Below are positions 35,729 through 45,299 of a stretch of DNA of 64,000 nucleotides, piece after piece. Within the stretch, counting starts at the first letter, position 1, and the number at the start of each line of letters is the position of its first letter. The position numbers and the translations under genes were made by a program. The notes below the pieces were generated by a model, which worked only from the letters and a program-made list of their open reading frames with translations, was not told the DNA's origin and made no database searches. The stretch is from Pseudobdellovibrionaceae bacterium (GTDB lineage: Bacteria > Bdellovibrionota > Bdellovibrionia > Bdellovibrionales > Bdellovibrionaceae), in contig JADJYV010000013.1 in the NCBI GenBank assembly GCA_016719575.1, positions 434,001-498,000 on the forward strand, given 5' to 3'.

Positions 35729-36640
35729 ATGCAGAAATATATTCATCAAATTGTTTCGTTAGCCAGCGAAGTCCTTGTCGATAAAGCAAACGAAATCGAA
35801 AAGGCCCTGATTTGCATTTTAAGTGAGGGCCATCTTCTCATTGAAGATCTCCCCGGCGTTGGCAAGACCACTTTGGTTCAGGTCCTTGCAAAATTGATGG
35901 GTCTTCAGGGGTCCCGCATTCAATTTACAAATGACTTATTGCCTGCGGATGTCCTCGGCAATATGATTCTCGACTCTGAAAGCAGAACCTTCAAGTTTCA
36001 TAAAGGTCCTGTTTTTGCCCAGCTGGTACTGGCTGACGAGCTCAATCGCGCAAGCCCCAGAACACAGAGTGCACTCTTGCAAGCGATGGAAGAGTCTGAA
36101 GTCACCATCGATGGCCATCACTACCCACTCCCTGAACCATTTTGCCTCATTGCCACTCAAAATCCCCGCTCGCAGATCGGGACCTCCCCTCTACCAGAGA
36201 GTCAGCTGGATCGTTTTCTAATGAGCCTAGAGATGTCTTTTGCTAGTCCGAATGCTGAGCAAAAAATCATTCAAGGTCATGATGCTCGCGATAAAATTAA
36301 GCACCTCGTCCCGATTATCAATTCTCATCAATTAATTGAAATGCAAGGACTAGCGGCAAAAGTCCACGTCTCGGATAAGGTGGCACAATATATCGGCGCC
36401 ATCCTTCAGCACAGTCGGAAAAGAATTGGCCTTAATCCTCTCTCAATCCGCGCCGGAATGGCTCTCGCAAACGCCTCACGCTCGTGCGCCTTTGTGCAGG
36501 GACGAGATCATGTCTTGCCTGATGATGTTCAGAAAATTGCCACGGAAGTCTTAGCTCACCGACTTGGAGGGCAAGAGGGCGTCGCAAAGGGACGTGGGAT
36601 TGCCCATGAGTTGCTTCATGAAGTTCCCGCCCTTGCGTAG
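35729..36640 (+). CDS. MoxR-family AAA+ ATPase
   Basis: About 303 residues. Walker A is DLPGVGKTT, Walker B LVLADELNRA, sensor 1 ATQNP, and the C-terminal lid has LSIRAGMALANASRS. MoxR ATPases act as chaperones for the assembly of protein complexes and usually sit before DUF58 genes, as here. ATG 35729 was preferred to a TTG at 35699; neither has a strong SD. It overlaps the next gene by 23 bases. Confidence 0.88.
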   Translation: MQKYIHQIVSLASEVLVDKANEIEKALICILSEGHLLIEDLPGVGKTTLVQVLAKLMGLQGSRIQFTNDLLPADVLGNMILDSESRTFKFHKGPVFAQLVLADELNRASPRTQSALLQAMEESEVTIDGHHYPLPEPFCLIATQNPRSQIGTSPLPESQLDRFLMSLEMSFASPNAEQKIIQGHDARDKIKHLVPIINSHQLIEMQGLAAKVHVSDKVAQYIGAILQHSRKRIGLNPLSIRAGMALANASRSCAFVQGRDHVLPDDVQKIATEVLAHRLGGQEGVAKGRGIAHELLHEVPALA

Positions 36641-37505
36641 GTTTCGCGAAAAACATCAAAAGACCTACATCCTACCGACTCTCTATGGGGTCGCACTGGG
36701 GGGGCTTTGCCTTCTCTTGCTGGGGATCGCCTTCGCGAGCACCAACAATGCTGTTTACTTCTTATGCTTTCTTTTATCCTCTCTCGCTATTCAAAGTCTC
36801 GTTGAGACCAACAAAAATATTGAGCTTCTCGAAATCACTCATTTTGAAATTAAAGATTTTTTTGCCGATGAGACCGGCGCCATCTTGTTATGTCTAAAAA
36901 ACTTAGGTTCAAAAAGTATATACGACCTGCAAATTGGAGCTTCTGCCCTGCTATCGCAGTCAGTTCCTCTCATGCCGGCCCTTCTTAAAAAAGAAATTCA
37001 AATTCCCTTAAAAATAAAATCTCCCGGAATTCATTCGGTCCCCTTTCTGCAAATTTCGTCGGAATTTCCGTTCCATTTTGCTCGATCCTGGAAGAAAAAC
37101 TATATTGATATTTCATTCTATGTGTTTCCACCACGCCGCGGACTTTCAGAGTTTTCCCGCCAAGCCTTCGTCGGACGCGACCTAAAAGCAAATGAACTCG
37201 ATAATTTCAAAAGTCACCGCGAGTACCAGACCACTGATTCGCCGCAACGAATTGACTGGAAAGTCACGGCTCGCACTGAAAAGCTCATGGTCAAAGAGTT
37301 CGACCAAAATTCCGCCACGAAAATAGATCTCCGCTGGGAAGATTGCCCTCAGACCGAAGACTCCGAAAAATATGCCCAGCTCAGTTTGTGGATCGACCTC
37401 GCCGAAAAAAGCAACTACGAGTACAGTCTGACTCTACCAAAAGTTACCATTGGATACGGGCACGGCCCGCAGCATCGACTCACTTGCTTGAGGGCTCTCC
37501 TCTAA
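36618..37505 (+). CDS. DUF58 membrane protein
   Basis: About 295 residues with two N-terminal transmembrane helices (YGVALGGLCLLLLGIAFA and AVYFLCFLLSSLAIQSL), then a soluble region ending in the DUF58 signature SHREYQTTDSPQRIDWKVTARTEKLMVKEF. The start lies inside the moxR end; ATG 36606 is an alternative. DUF58 proteins form a unit with MoxR and transglutaminase-type proteins; their biochemical role is unclear. Confidence 0.82.
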   Translation: MKFPPLRRFREKHQKTYILPTLYGVALGGLCLLLLGIAFASTNNAVYFLCFLLSSLAIQSLVETNKNIELLEITHFEIKDFFADETGAILLCLKNLGSKSIYDLQIGASALLSQSVPLMPALLKKEIQIPLKIKSPGIHSVPFLQISSEFPFHFARSWKKNYIDISFYVFPPRRGLSEFSRQAFVGRDLKANELDNFKSHREYQTTDSPQRIDWKVTARTEKLMVKEFDQNSATKIDLRWEDCPQTEDSEKYAQLSLWIDLAEKSNYEYSLTLPKVTIGYGHGPQHRLTCLRALL

Positions 37506-39376
37506 TGAATACATGGCGATTTATCTTTGGCGTCCTGATTTGTATTCTTTTGATCGGAGAAAACCTACCGCTCTGGATTCCTATTCTCGCTCTTTTGTTT
37601 GTGGCATGGAAAGGGGCGCTCGAACGTTGGCGCTTTGCCGTGCCCTCACGATGGTTCACAAATTTTCTGACACTAGTGGCCCTCGCGGGAATCCTTCTTA
37701 AGTATAGAACCTTGATGAGCCAAGAGTCGTCTGCGGGATTTTTATGTCTATTGACGAGCCTCAAACTTTTAGAAGAGCGTTCTCTTCGCGATCAGAAGTT
37801 TTTGTTTCTACTAAGTTTTGTTTTGATTTCTTCTTTGCTTTTATTTTCTGTTGAACTCCCCGCAATTATTGGCGCCTTTATCAGTTTTTACCTGGTTTGG
37901 TCCTCTCAAAGCAAAGTCCTTCGCTATAGAAATTCTTTTTTCAAAGCCCTCCCTCTGGCTCTGCTGCTTTTTCTATTTTTTCCGAGACTGCAAAACCCTT
38001 TCGGTCTCCGCGGTCTAAATTCAGGCAGCGAAGGACAAACAGGTTTTTCGGATGAGCTCAATCCGGGCAGCGTCTCCCGCATTCAGAGCTCAAAAGAGCT
38101 CGCCTTTCGAGTTCATTTTTTAAACCCACAGCTGCGCCCGAAAACGACGGACCAATATTGGCGGGGCCAGACTCTCACAATATCCGAAGGGCTGCGCTGG
38201 ACCAAGTCGCCGTTGCTAAAAAGGGAGGCCCGCTTTCAAAAAATCACCTCCCCTGACTACGAGGTCACACTCGAACCTCACAACAAACGATGGCTTTTTA
38301 CTTTTGACCCCACTCAGTTGCTTTTCTCTGAAAGTTTTGTCTCTCATTGGAGAAACAACTCCTATTTTGAAGTCGCAGCTCCTATTCGCGAACGGGTCGT
38401 CTATTGGGGCCAGGTGGCCCAAGACGCGCCAGTCTCACTCGTCACACCAACAAGTCTACAAACTCCCGAGGCTTCTTTCGAAATCAAATCTTTTGCAAAT
38501 AGTTTGAAAGAGAGAATGAAGTCTCGTGATGGCATCGCCACAAGCCTGCTTAGTCACTTTCGCGACAGTCAGTTTGTCTATAGTAAAAACCCCGGATCCG
38601 GCAGCGACACCCTCGATTCGTTTTTCTTTAAAAACAAAAAGGGCTATTGTGAGCACTTTGCAGCGGCAACAGCAACCTTGCTTCGTCTCGCCGAAGTTCC
38701 AGCAAATGTAGTCATCGGGTACCAGGGCGGCGAGTACAACACCTACGGAAAGTTTTGGAGATTTACTCAAGCCGATGCCCATGCTTGGGTTGAATATCTC
38801 AATGAGCAAAACCAGTGGATCCGTCTCGACCCTACAAGCGTCGTCGCACCGGAACGCCTAGAGCTCGGCGGGAATCTCTTTTCTGATCTTCCCGAGGACT
38901 GGATCGGAAAAAATCGTGCACTTGATTTTTTAAAATCCCGGGATTCCTGGTGGATACGAGCGAAGGACTTCGCCTCTTTGACTTTCGAAAGCCTGAACTA
39001 TGACATTGTGGTTTTTCTATTGGACTTCAATTTTGACAAACAAAAAGACCTTATTGCAGAGTACCGTTCTTTGCTTTTTGGGCTCTTAGGTTTGTTTATT
39101 CTTATCATTTTTATGAAGTCTTTGAGCCGTCGCGAACCACTCAGTACCGGAGCTTGGCTCTTGCAAGAAATTGACAATAAAGCCCGAAAGAAAAAAATAG
39201 TTCGTTTTCAGGCCGAAACGCTCAGGCAATTTATTGAACGCTGGAGCAAAATAAATCCTGAGTTCAAAGGACCTTTAACGGCCCTGCTTCAGGCCTATGA
39301 GTCTGAAGAATACCAAGTACAGCCACCGCGATTGAGCCGGCGGGATCTCAAGAAAATCATCAGTCAGCTTTCTTAG
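37505..39376 (+). CDS. TgpA-type transglutaminase-like membrane protein
   Basis: A 623-residue protein. About five or six N-terminal helices are followed by a periplasmic transglutaminase-core domain with catalytic Cys382 (GYCEHFAA), His426 (DAHAWVEY) and Asp442 (RLDPTS), then a last helix (LLFGLLGLFILIIF) and a cytoplasmic DUF4129-like tail. The start ATG shares one base with the DUF58 stop (TAATG). This third member completes the MoxR-DUF58-TgpA operon. Its stop overlaps the convergent ABC-F stop by four bases. Confidence 0.87.
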   Translation: MNTWRFIFGVLICILLIGENLPLWIPILALLFVAWKGALERWRFAVPSRWFTNFLTLVALAGILLKYRTLMSQESSAGFLCLLTSLKLLEERSLRDQKFLFLLSFVLISSLLLFSVELPAIIGAFISFYLVWSSQSKVLRYRNSFFKALPLALLLFLFFPRLQNPFGLRGLNSGSEGQTGFSDELNPGSVSRIQSSKELAFRVHFLNPQLRPKTTDQYWRGQTLTISEGLRWTKSPLLKREARFQKITSPDYEVTLEPHNKRWLFTFDPTQLLFSESFVSHWRNNSYFEVAAPIRERVVYWGQVAQDAPVSLVTPTSLQTPEASFEIKSFANSLKERMKSRDGIATSLLSHFRDSQFVYSKNPGSGSDTLDSFFFKNKKGYCEHFAAATATLLRLAEVPANVVIGYQGGEYNTYGKFWRFTQADAHAWVEYLNEQNQWIRLDPTSVVAPERLELGGNLFSDLPEDWIGKNRALDFLKSRDSWWIRAKDFASLTFESLNYDIVVFLLDFNFDKQKDLIAEYRSLLFGLLGLFILIIFMKSLSRREPLSTGAWLLQEIDNKARKKKIVRFQAETLRQFIERWSKINPEFKGPLTALLQAYESEEYQVQPPRLSRRDLKKIISQLS

Positions 39377-40998
39377 GCTTTTTTCTTTGACTGATAATAG
39401 GCCCAATCACCATCGTAGGTCAGAAGTTCATTTCGATCGAGCTCAAAAACACGGGTCGTGATTTCTCTCAAAAAGTGTCGATCGTGACTCACAATCATGA
39501 CTGTTCCAGGAAAAGACTTAACCGCCGACAAAAGAACTTCACGAGAGATAATGTCGAGGTGATTCGTCGGCTCATCCAAGACAAGAAAGTTGACGGGCTT
39601 TGCCAAAATAGTCGCAAGAACCACTCGGCTTTTCTCACCGCCCGATAAAATACCAATTTTTTTGTCGGCCTCTTCGCCGCTAAATTTAAAGGCCCCCAAA
39701 AGATTTCGAACCGAACCAATGGTCGCATTCGGAATACGCGAGTGGACTTCTTCAACAATAGTCATATTGGGATCAAGAACATCTAAGGAATTTTGGCTGA
39801 AATAGCCAACTTGAATTGAAGGGCCCAAGTTCATATTACCCCTCGTCGCCTCCGTTTGGCCTGTGATAATTTTTAAAAGAGTGGACTTGCCGGCGCCGTT
39901 GACTCCCACCACCGCCACACGATCAAGACGTTTCACCAAAGCTTTGGCGTTAGTAAAAACTAGTTTTTCTCGACCGTCATCCCGCAAATACGTTTTTGAA
40001 AGTCCATCAAAACGAACAACCTCGTCGCCGCCACGAGGGGGCTCCGGCCACTCAAACTTAATCGCTTTTTCCTCTTCAGGAATTTCAATACGGTCAATTT
40101 TTTCAAGTTTTTTAACCCGGGATTGAACCTGAGCCGCATGAGAGGCCCTTGCTGCAAATCGAGCGATAAACTCTTCTTCTTTAGCTAGCATATCGTCCTG
40201 GCGCTTCGCCGCAGCAATTAGCTGCTCAACGCGAATGGCCTTCTCTTTTTCGTAGAAATCGTAATTGCCGCCATAAGTGGTAATTGTTTTATGAGCCACC
40301 TCAACCACCTTGGTGACCAGTCGATTCATAAAATCGCGATCGTGGCTGGTCATCAGCAAAGCACCCTTAAATTGACTGAGCCACTCTTCAAGCCAAACAA
40401 TCGACTCCAAATCCAAATGATTCGTCGGTTCATCCATCAACAAAACATCCGGGTTGAGGGCCAAAATCTTCGCTAGTGCAATCCTCATCTTCCAGCCACC
40501 GCTGAAACTTTCGGTAGGACGATGATAGTCGTCAGGGCCAATTCCTAAACCTGTCAGGATTTCAGCGGCTCGAGTATCCAGATCATAGCCACCTAAACGT
40601 TCAAACTCGGCCTGCACTTCGCCGTAGGTTTCTAAAAGCTTAGTCATTTCGTCATCACTCAGGGGTTCAACCGCTGAATCTTCAAGGCGTTTTTCTAGAT
40701 TCTTAAGTTGAAGAGAAAGTCCAGGAAGCTTGCCAGCAGCGGACTTTACCTCTTCAAGGGCAGATCGCCCCCTCATGTCCTCGATATTCTGCGAGAAATA
40801 ACCAATCACAGTCCGGTCCGACTTGGACAAGGTGCCATCAAAGCCTTCTTCACCAGTAATAATGCGAAAAATCGTCGTTTTGCCGGCTCCATTTGGGCCA
40901 ACAAGGCCAATCTTTTCGCCATCATTGATCTGAAAAGAAGCGTTTTTATAAAGAATCTTACTGCCATATTGTTTAGTAATATTTGAGAAATGAATCAT
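39373..40998 (-). CDS. ABC-F family ATPase
   Basis: A soluble 541-residue protein with two ABC ATPase domains. Domain 1 has GPNGAGKTT, FSGGWKMRIALAKIL and LLMDEPTNHLDL. The ABC-F linker follows (DFYEKEKAIRVEQLIAAAKRQ). Domain 2 has GVNGAGKST, LSGGEKSRVVLATIL and LVLDEPTNHLD. It lacks transmembrane helices, as expected for translation factors of the EttA/YbiT/Uup group that act at the ribosome. The frame is open to 41214, but ATG 40998 (MIHFSNITKQYG) is the family start. Confidence 0.87.
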   Translation of the reverse strand: MIHFSNITKQYGSKILYKNASFQINDGEKIGLVGPNGAGKTTIFRIITGEEGFDGTLSKSDRTVIGYFSQNIEDMRGRSALEEVKSAAGKLPGLSLQLKNLEKRLEDSAVEPLSDDEMTKLLETYGEVQAEFERLGGYDLDTRAAEILTGLGIGPDDYHRPTESFSGGWKMRIALAKILALNPDVLLMDEPTNHLDLESIVWLEEWLSQFKGALLMTSHDRDFMNRLVTKVVEVAHKTITTYGGNYDFYEKEKAIRVEQLIAAAKRQDDMLAKEEEFIARFAARASHAAQVQSRVKKLEKIDRIEIPEEEKAIKFEWPEPPRGGDEVVRFDGLSKTYLRDDGREKLVFTNAKALVKRLDRVAVVGVNGAGKSTLLKIITGQTEATRGNMNLGPSIQVGYFSQNSLDVLDPNMTIVEEVHSRIPNATIGSVRNLLGAFKFSGEEADKKIGILSGGEKSRVVLATILAKPVNFLVLDEPTNHLDIISREVLLSAVKSFPGTVMIVSHDRHFLREITTRVFELDRNELLTYDGDWAYYQSKKKA

Positions 40999-41125
40999 GT
41001 TCGCCAAGATAAGGGTTTTCAGGTTCAGAAGCAAGACAGCTGCTGAATAAAATACAGGTTTCACTTTTTTAAGGCGAAAGGGAGCAAAATAGACTAAATT
41101 GGTGTTTTCTTTTCGAAAGGTCTCC

Positions 41126-43006
41126 ATGAATTCCGACTCCCCTACTCCGACCTCTATTCCCACACCGAACTCTTTCAGTGCCTTTGGCCTCAGTGCGCCC
41201 TTAATTAAGGCCATGGACGAGATGGGTTTTACCCAGCCAACGCCAATTCAAGAGCAGGCCTTGCCTCTTCTTCTTGGGCCCTCTCATGACTTTATTGGCC
41301 TTGCCTCTACCGGAACTGGAAAAACAGCGGCTTTTGGTATTCCGCTTATAGAAAAAATCGATTCCTCCCTAAAAAGCACTCAGGGATTGGTTCTGAGCCC
41401 AACTCGTGAATTGGCTCTGCAAGTGGCAGATCAGCTCCAAAAACTCGGAAAATACAAAAACATTCGTGTTGTCACCATCTATGGTGGCTCTAGTTACCGG
41501 ACTCAAATTGAAGGAGTCAAAAGAGGTGCCCACATTGTTGTTGCAACTCCTGGGCGATTGGTTGATTTTTTAGAGCAAAAAGTCGTGCAACTCAAAGATG
41601 TCCAAACCTTAATTCTTGATGAGGCCGACGAGATGATCAGCATGGGATTTAAGGATGATCTTGAGTTCATACTCAAGCACACCCATCAAGACGAAAACGC
41701 AGGGGCCACAGCGCGTGCCGCCTGCCGGACTTGGTTATTCTCAGCAACAATGAGCCGCGATATTCGCAGGGTTGCTGACACTTATTTAGATTCGCCTGAA
41801 ACAATCGAAGTCGCAAAAACCCAAGGTATGTCAGACTTGGTTAAACAGGTCTATTACACGGTCAAAGATGAACATAAAAATGAAGTCATCAGCCGCTTAC
41901 TGCAAATCCACGATGACTTTCATGGCATCATTTTTTGCCAAACAAAAATGGAAGTCATTGAACTTGAAGAAAAACTTCAGAGGCGAGGCTTTGCTGTTGC
42001 CTCTCTTCATGGTGACAAACAACAAAAAGAACGAGAGATCACTCTCAAGAAATTCCGCACGGGCGAAGCCAAAGTTCTGGTTGCGACGGATGTCGCTGCC
42101 CGCGGCCTTGACGTTAAGGATCTTACTCACGTCATCAACCATTCTTTGCCTTGGGATGTTGAGTCCTACATCCACCGTATTGGACGAACCGGACGTAACG
42201 GCAAAGAAGGTATTGCGATCAGCTTGATCAATCCACGTCAGGTCAGCTCTTTGCGCCGCCTGCAAACCGTCACTCGAAAAAATCTCGAAAAGGGTAAAAT
42301 CCCTTCTGCCGATGAAGTCGCGATGACTCGGCTTCAGAAGTTTATGTCTCAGCTTTCAGGTGTTTTCACCGGCGGACGTAAATTCCAAGTGGCACTTCAG
42401 ATTTTTGAGGAACTTGTCGCGAAAGATGAGTCTGGTCTTTTGAACTCAGCTCCTCCAGAATTGCTAGCGCGAGTCATTACCGCTCTTCATCCCGATCTCC
42501 TAGCTGAAAAGGACTATGATTTGGACTTCTTAAAAGGGGCTCCGCTTGAAACGCGAAATCCCCGCGGCAATCGCGAGGGTCGCACTTTGAGTGGCGGTAC
42601 TCGATCCTTCGATCGCAGAGATCGAGATAGTAGGCCTGTCCGAGGGGGAGAAAATAGAGACAGTCGCCCGCCTCGTCGTGATCGTTTCGAACCGAGTGCA
42701 GCGGCTGGTCGACCTCGCACGAGTGAGAATCGTGAGCGCTTCATGGCTTCCAATGAGGTCCGACCTCGCACTACAAGCAGCCAAGAGCGCTTTGGCCAAC
42801 GCCGTGAACGCCCCGCCTTCAACCAAGAGGAGTCTTTCCCAAGAAAAGACCGCGGTCCGCGCTTTGACGGTTTTGAGTTTGGCGATGGCGGCGTCTCCAG
42901 CACTGGCGAAAAACGCAAACCTCGTACAGATCACCCTGGCATCAAGCGCCACCGAAGCGGCGGAGCAGCAACACCGAGCAAACGTCGATTTACAGACAAT
43001 CCTTAG
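41126..43006 (+). CDS. DEAD-box RNA helicase with Arg/Gly-rich tail (CsdA/DeaD-like)
   Basis: About 626 residues. Helicase motifs are in order: Q motif GFTQPTPIQEQ, ASTGTGKT, PTRELA, TPGRL, DEAD, SAT, HGDKQQKER, VATDVAARGLDV and HRIGRTGR. The last 170 residues are very rich in Arg, Asp, Gly and Ser (RRDRDSRP, RPRTSENRERF and similar), an RNA-binding tail typical of cold-shock or ribosome-biogenesis helicases. AAAGG precedes ATG 41126. The CDF transporter begins 17 bases after it. Confidence 0.87.
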   Translation: MNSDSPTPTSIPTPNSFSAFGLSAPLIKAMDEMGFTQPTPIQEQALPLLLGPSHDFIGLASTGTGKTAAFGIPLIEKIDSSLKSTQGLVLSPTRELALQVADQLQKLGKYKNIRVVTIYGGSSYRTQIEGVKRGAHIVVATPGRLVDFLEQKVVQLKDVQTLILDEADEMISMGFKDDLEFILKHTHQDENAGATARAACRTWLFSATMSRDIRRVADTYLDSPETIEVAKTQGMSDLVKQVYYTVKDEHKNEVISRLLQIHDDFHGIIFCQTKMEVIELEEKLQRRGFAVASLHGDKQQKEREITLKKFRTGEAKVLVATDVAARGLDVKDLTHVINHSLPWDVESYIHRIGRTGRNGKEGIAISLINPRQVSSLRRLQTVTRKNLEKGKIPSADEVAMTRLQKFMSQLSGVFTGGRKFQVALQIFEELVAKDESGLLNSAPPELLARVITALHPDLLAEKDYDLDFLKGAPLETRNPRGNREGRTLSGGTRSFDRRDRDSRPVRGGENRDSRPPRRDRFEPSAAAGRPRTSENRERFMASNEVRPRTTSSQERFGQRRERPAFNQEESFPRKDRGPRFDGFEFGDGGVSSTGEKRKPRTDHPGIKRHRSGGAATPSKRRFTDNP

Positions 43007-43023
43007 TTCTGTTACGATGGGCT

Positions 43024-43974
43024 ATGACAGACACCCATTCACATAGTCATAGCCATTCGCACGGACACAGCCACGCACACAGCCATTCCGGCCCGCGTGA
43101 CTATAACAAGGCTTTTGCTGTTGGTGTTGTTCTCAATCTCGCATTTGTCGCGATTGAGGCGACCTACGGTTTTGTTGCAAATTCTTTGGCTCTGATCGCA
43201 GATGCCGGGCACAACCTCAGTGATGTTGTTGGCTTAGCGCTTGCTTGGGCGGCGGTCTGGCTCTCAAGAAAAAAACCCACTCTTCGTTACACCTACGGAC
43301 TTCGTCGATCCTCGATCTTGTCTGCACTTTTTAATTCAGTTCTTCTACTTGTCGTCGTCGGTGGCATCACCTGGGAGGCTGTTCGTCGCTTCTGGACGCC
43401 AGCAGAAGTTCAAACCGGCACAATGATGACCGTGGCCTTTATTGGCATCCTGATCAACTCCGCCACAGCACTCTTATTTGCCTCGGGGAGAAAAGCAGAT
43501 CTCAATATTCGCGGAGCTTATTTGCATATGGCCGCGGACGCCTTGGTCTCGGTCGGAGTGGTCCTTGCCGGGCTTATTATCCAAACAACTCACCTCTTGT
43601 GGATAGATCCGATGGTCAGCATCGTAATATCCCTAGTTATCACTGTAGGAACGTGGGGACTGCTAAAGGATTCCTTAAATCTTGCTATGGACGCCGTTCC
43701 GGTGGGTGTTGATATTGCTGGCGTAAAAGACTACCTCGCTTCAATAGCCGGCGTCGATGAAGTTCACGACTTACATATTTGGGCGATGAGCACCACTGAA
43801 ACCGCCTTGACTGTCCATCTGGTCATGCCCGGAAACTTTCACCGTGATGAGTTTTTAGCCAAAGTCAGCCAGGACCTCAAAGCTCGATTTCAGATCGATC
43901 ACCCGACCATTCAAATTGAGGCGGGGGATTTAACGTCCTTTCAGTGCACTCTTAAGCCGGACGATGTAGTTTAA
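43024..43974 (+). CDS. Cation diffusion facilitator (Zn/Co exporter, CzcD/ZitB-like)
   Basis: A 316-residue protein with six helices. The N-terminus is a His/Ser-rich metal-binding stretch (HSHSHSHGHSHAHSHS). The intramembrane site is formed by H..xD pairs in helix 2 (ADAGHNLSD) and helix 5 (HMAADALVSVG), characteristic of Zn2+-transporting CDFs. The C-terminal cytoplasmic domain has DEVHDLHIWAMS and a HPTIQIE end. It likely exports Zn2+ or Co2+ against protons. It is transcribed with or right after the helicase gene. Confidence 0.88.
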   Translation: MTDTHSHSHSHSHGHSHAHSHSGPRDYNKAFAVGVVLNLAFVAIEATYGFVANSLALIADAGHNLSDVVGLALAWAAVWLSRKKPTLRYTYGLRRSSILSALFNSVLLLVVVGGITWEAVRRFWTPAEVQTGTMMTVAFIGILINSATALLFASGRKADLNIRGAYLHMAADALVSVGVVLAGLIIQTTHLLWIDPMVSIVISLVITVGTWGLLKDSLNLAMDAVPVGVDIAGVKDYLASIAGVDEVHDLHIWAMSTTETALTVHLVMPGNFHRDEFLAKVSQDLKARFQIDHPTIQIEAGDLTSFQCTLKPDDVV

Positions 43975-44052
43975 GAGCAGTCCTTGGTCTGGGTTTTAAC
44001 AGCTCTGCAGGAGTCATTTTAGAAAAATCTTAATTGAACCGACGAGATAGCT

Positions 44053-45159
44053 ATGAAATACCTCTTGTCCTTTTTACTGTTACTTCTACTTAGTTACCCT
44101 TGCCTGAAAAGTGGTATAGCTTTCGCTCAAGCACAATCAGCAGCTCAAGCTCCCGCCCCTACGCCCCAACCAGCTAAAGCAGTCCCAGCCCCGGCTTCAT
44201 CAGCTGCTCAACCCAAGAATAAGAATCCCTTCTTACGAGCCATAGACTACTTATTCGGAGGTCCCAGCCCAAGTACCTTAAACAGAGCTCCTACACCGGA
44301 AAACTTTTTTGGAGGCCCCGGCCCAAGTAGCCCTCCGCCGGCATTGTCTCCTTATGACGCCGCCGCAGTTATGACCCAAGTCAACAGAGCCAATGATACC
44401 GTCAAAGCAGTCAGAGAACGTGATGAGAAGTGCTCCGAGTGCGAATTAAACAAAAGAGTCCAATCTACGGGAAATGATCGTGCCACCGAAATCGTCAGAA
44501 AGTTTAACGCCAAAGAAGCCAACATGGAGGGCGATCTCATTCCGCCAATTAAAGATGAAAACACCTCGGGAATTCGCTCAGCCATGTGCGGCTCTCGCAC
44601 TGGAGGTTATGAAGTCTGCATCTTTAATGGCGAGGTGGTACCGGGCCGTTTTAAATTCAGTAGCGGCAACATTGAAAAAACATCTCGAGAGTGGAATTTC
44701 CACTTTGAAAACAAAGCTCGGCAAGATTTGGGATTTACAATTTTAGACTCAAAAAATGGCGTTGTCAGCACCACCAAAGAAAGTCATTTTATGATCTTCC
44801 CACGGCACAATCTTCCGAACATTCGCATTGAGGGAAAAAATCAAATTGTCACTCTCCCTAACGGCGAAACGATAATTTATGATGTAAGCAGTAAAAAAAT
44901 CACTGGCGGGGTCTTTAGCGAAGACAAAGTCTATAGGGGCGAAGGAGTTCTCATTAGAGCGGATCAAACTGGCGATGACGGCCGCTTCGCCAAAAAAGGC
45001 AACACCATGGCAACCATTACGAAAAAGGGGAAGACCTGCAGTGTTCCCAAAAAAGAGCTGTGGCCGGATCAATCTCAAAGCTCTGCCCTGCACTTCAAAT
45101 ATGCTAACGACGTCGAGTTTGATAAATATCTTAAAAAACGGTGCAAATTCGGTCTCTAG
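44053..45159 (+). CDS. Secreted protein of unknown function with Ala/Pro-rich linker
   Basis: A 368-residue protein with a signal peptide (ending GIAFA), a low-complexity Ala/Pro/Gln segment (residues 27-55), two FGGP.PS motifs, a CSEC pair and a C-terminal beta-rich domain with several single cysteines (SAMCGSR, YEVCIFN, KTCSVPKK, KKRCKFGL). No family was recognised. Its stop lies two bases before the target duplication of the IS, whose left end now provides the terminator. Confidence 0.65.
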   Translation: MKYLLSFLLLLLLSYPCLKSGIAFAQAQSAAQAPAPTPQPAKAVPAPASSAAQPKNKNPFLRAIDYLFGGPSPSTLNRAPTPENFFGGPGPSSPPPALSPYDAAAVMTQVNRANDTVKAVRERDEKCSECELNKRVQSTGNDRATEIVRKFNAKEANMEGDLIPPIKDENTSGIRSAMCGSRTGGYEVCIFNGEVVPGRFKFSSGNIEKTSREWNFHFENKARQDLGFTILDSKNGVVSTTKESHFMIFPRHNLPNIRIEGKNQIVTLPNGETIIYDVSSKKITGGVFSEDKVYRGEGVLIRADQTGDDGRFAKKGNTMATITKKGKTCSVPKKELWPDQSQSSALHFKYANDVEFDKYLKKRCKFGL

Positions 45160-45161
45160 CC

Positions 45162-45174
45162 TTTAAGGGATTAG
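45162..45174 (+). repeat. Target site duplication, left copy
   Basis: TTTAAGGGATTAG, identical to 46348-46360 and directly abutting the left inverted repeat. The right copy contains the stop codon of the CvfB-like gene. Confidence 0.85.
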
Positions 45175-45238
45175 AACTGCCCCAATAAATTGTTCCTAGA
45201 GGCCCCAGCAAGGGGCTTTTTTATTATCCAAAACCCAA
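45175..45238 (+). repeat. Left terminal inverted repeat
   Basis: Begins AACTGCCCCAATA and matches the reverse complement of 46284-46347 at 58 of 64 positions. The hairpin and T run inside it are conserved in both copies; the mismatches fall at or near the loop or outside the stem. Confidence 0.85.
45202..45222 (+). terminator. Inward-facing terminator in left IS end
   Basis: GCCCC, loop AGCAA, GGGGC, then TTTTTT. It stops transcripts entering the element from the upstream secreted-protein gene. Confidence 0.85.
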
Positions 45239-45299
45239 AAATTTCCTCAAATGTTTTCTTATTTTCTTATCTGCCTAGAGTGCTGTGAACACTACACCA

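Noticed and set aside
42530..42952. Long minus-strand and alternative plus-strand frames over the helicase tail
   Set aside because: They are shadows of the Arg/Gly-rich coding region of the DEAD-box helicase, whose frame has all motifs.
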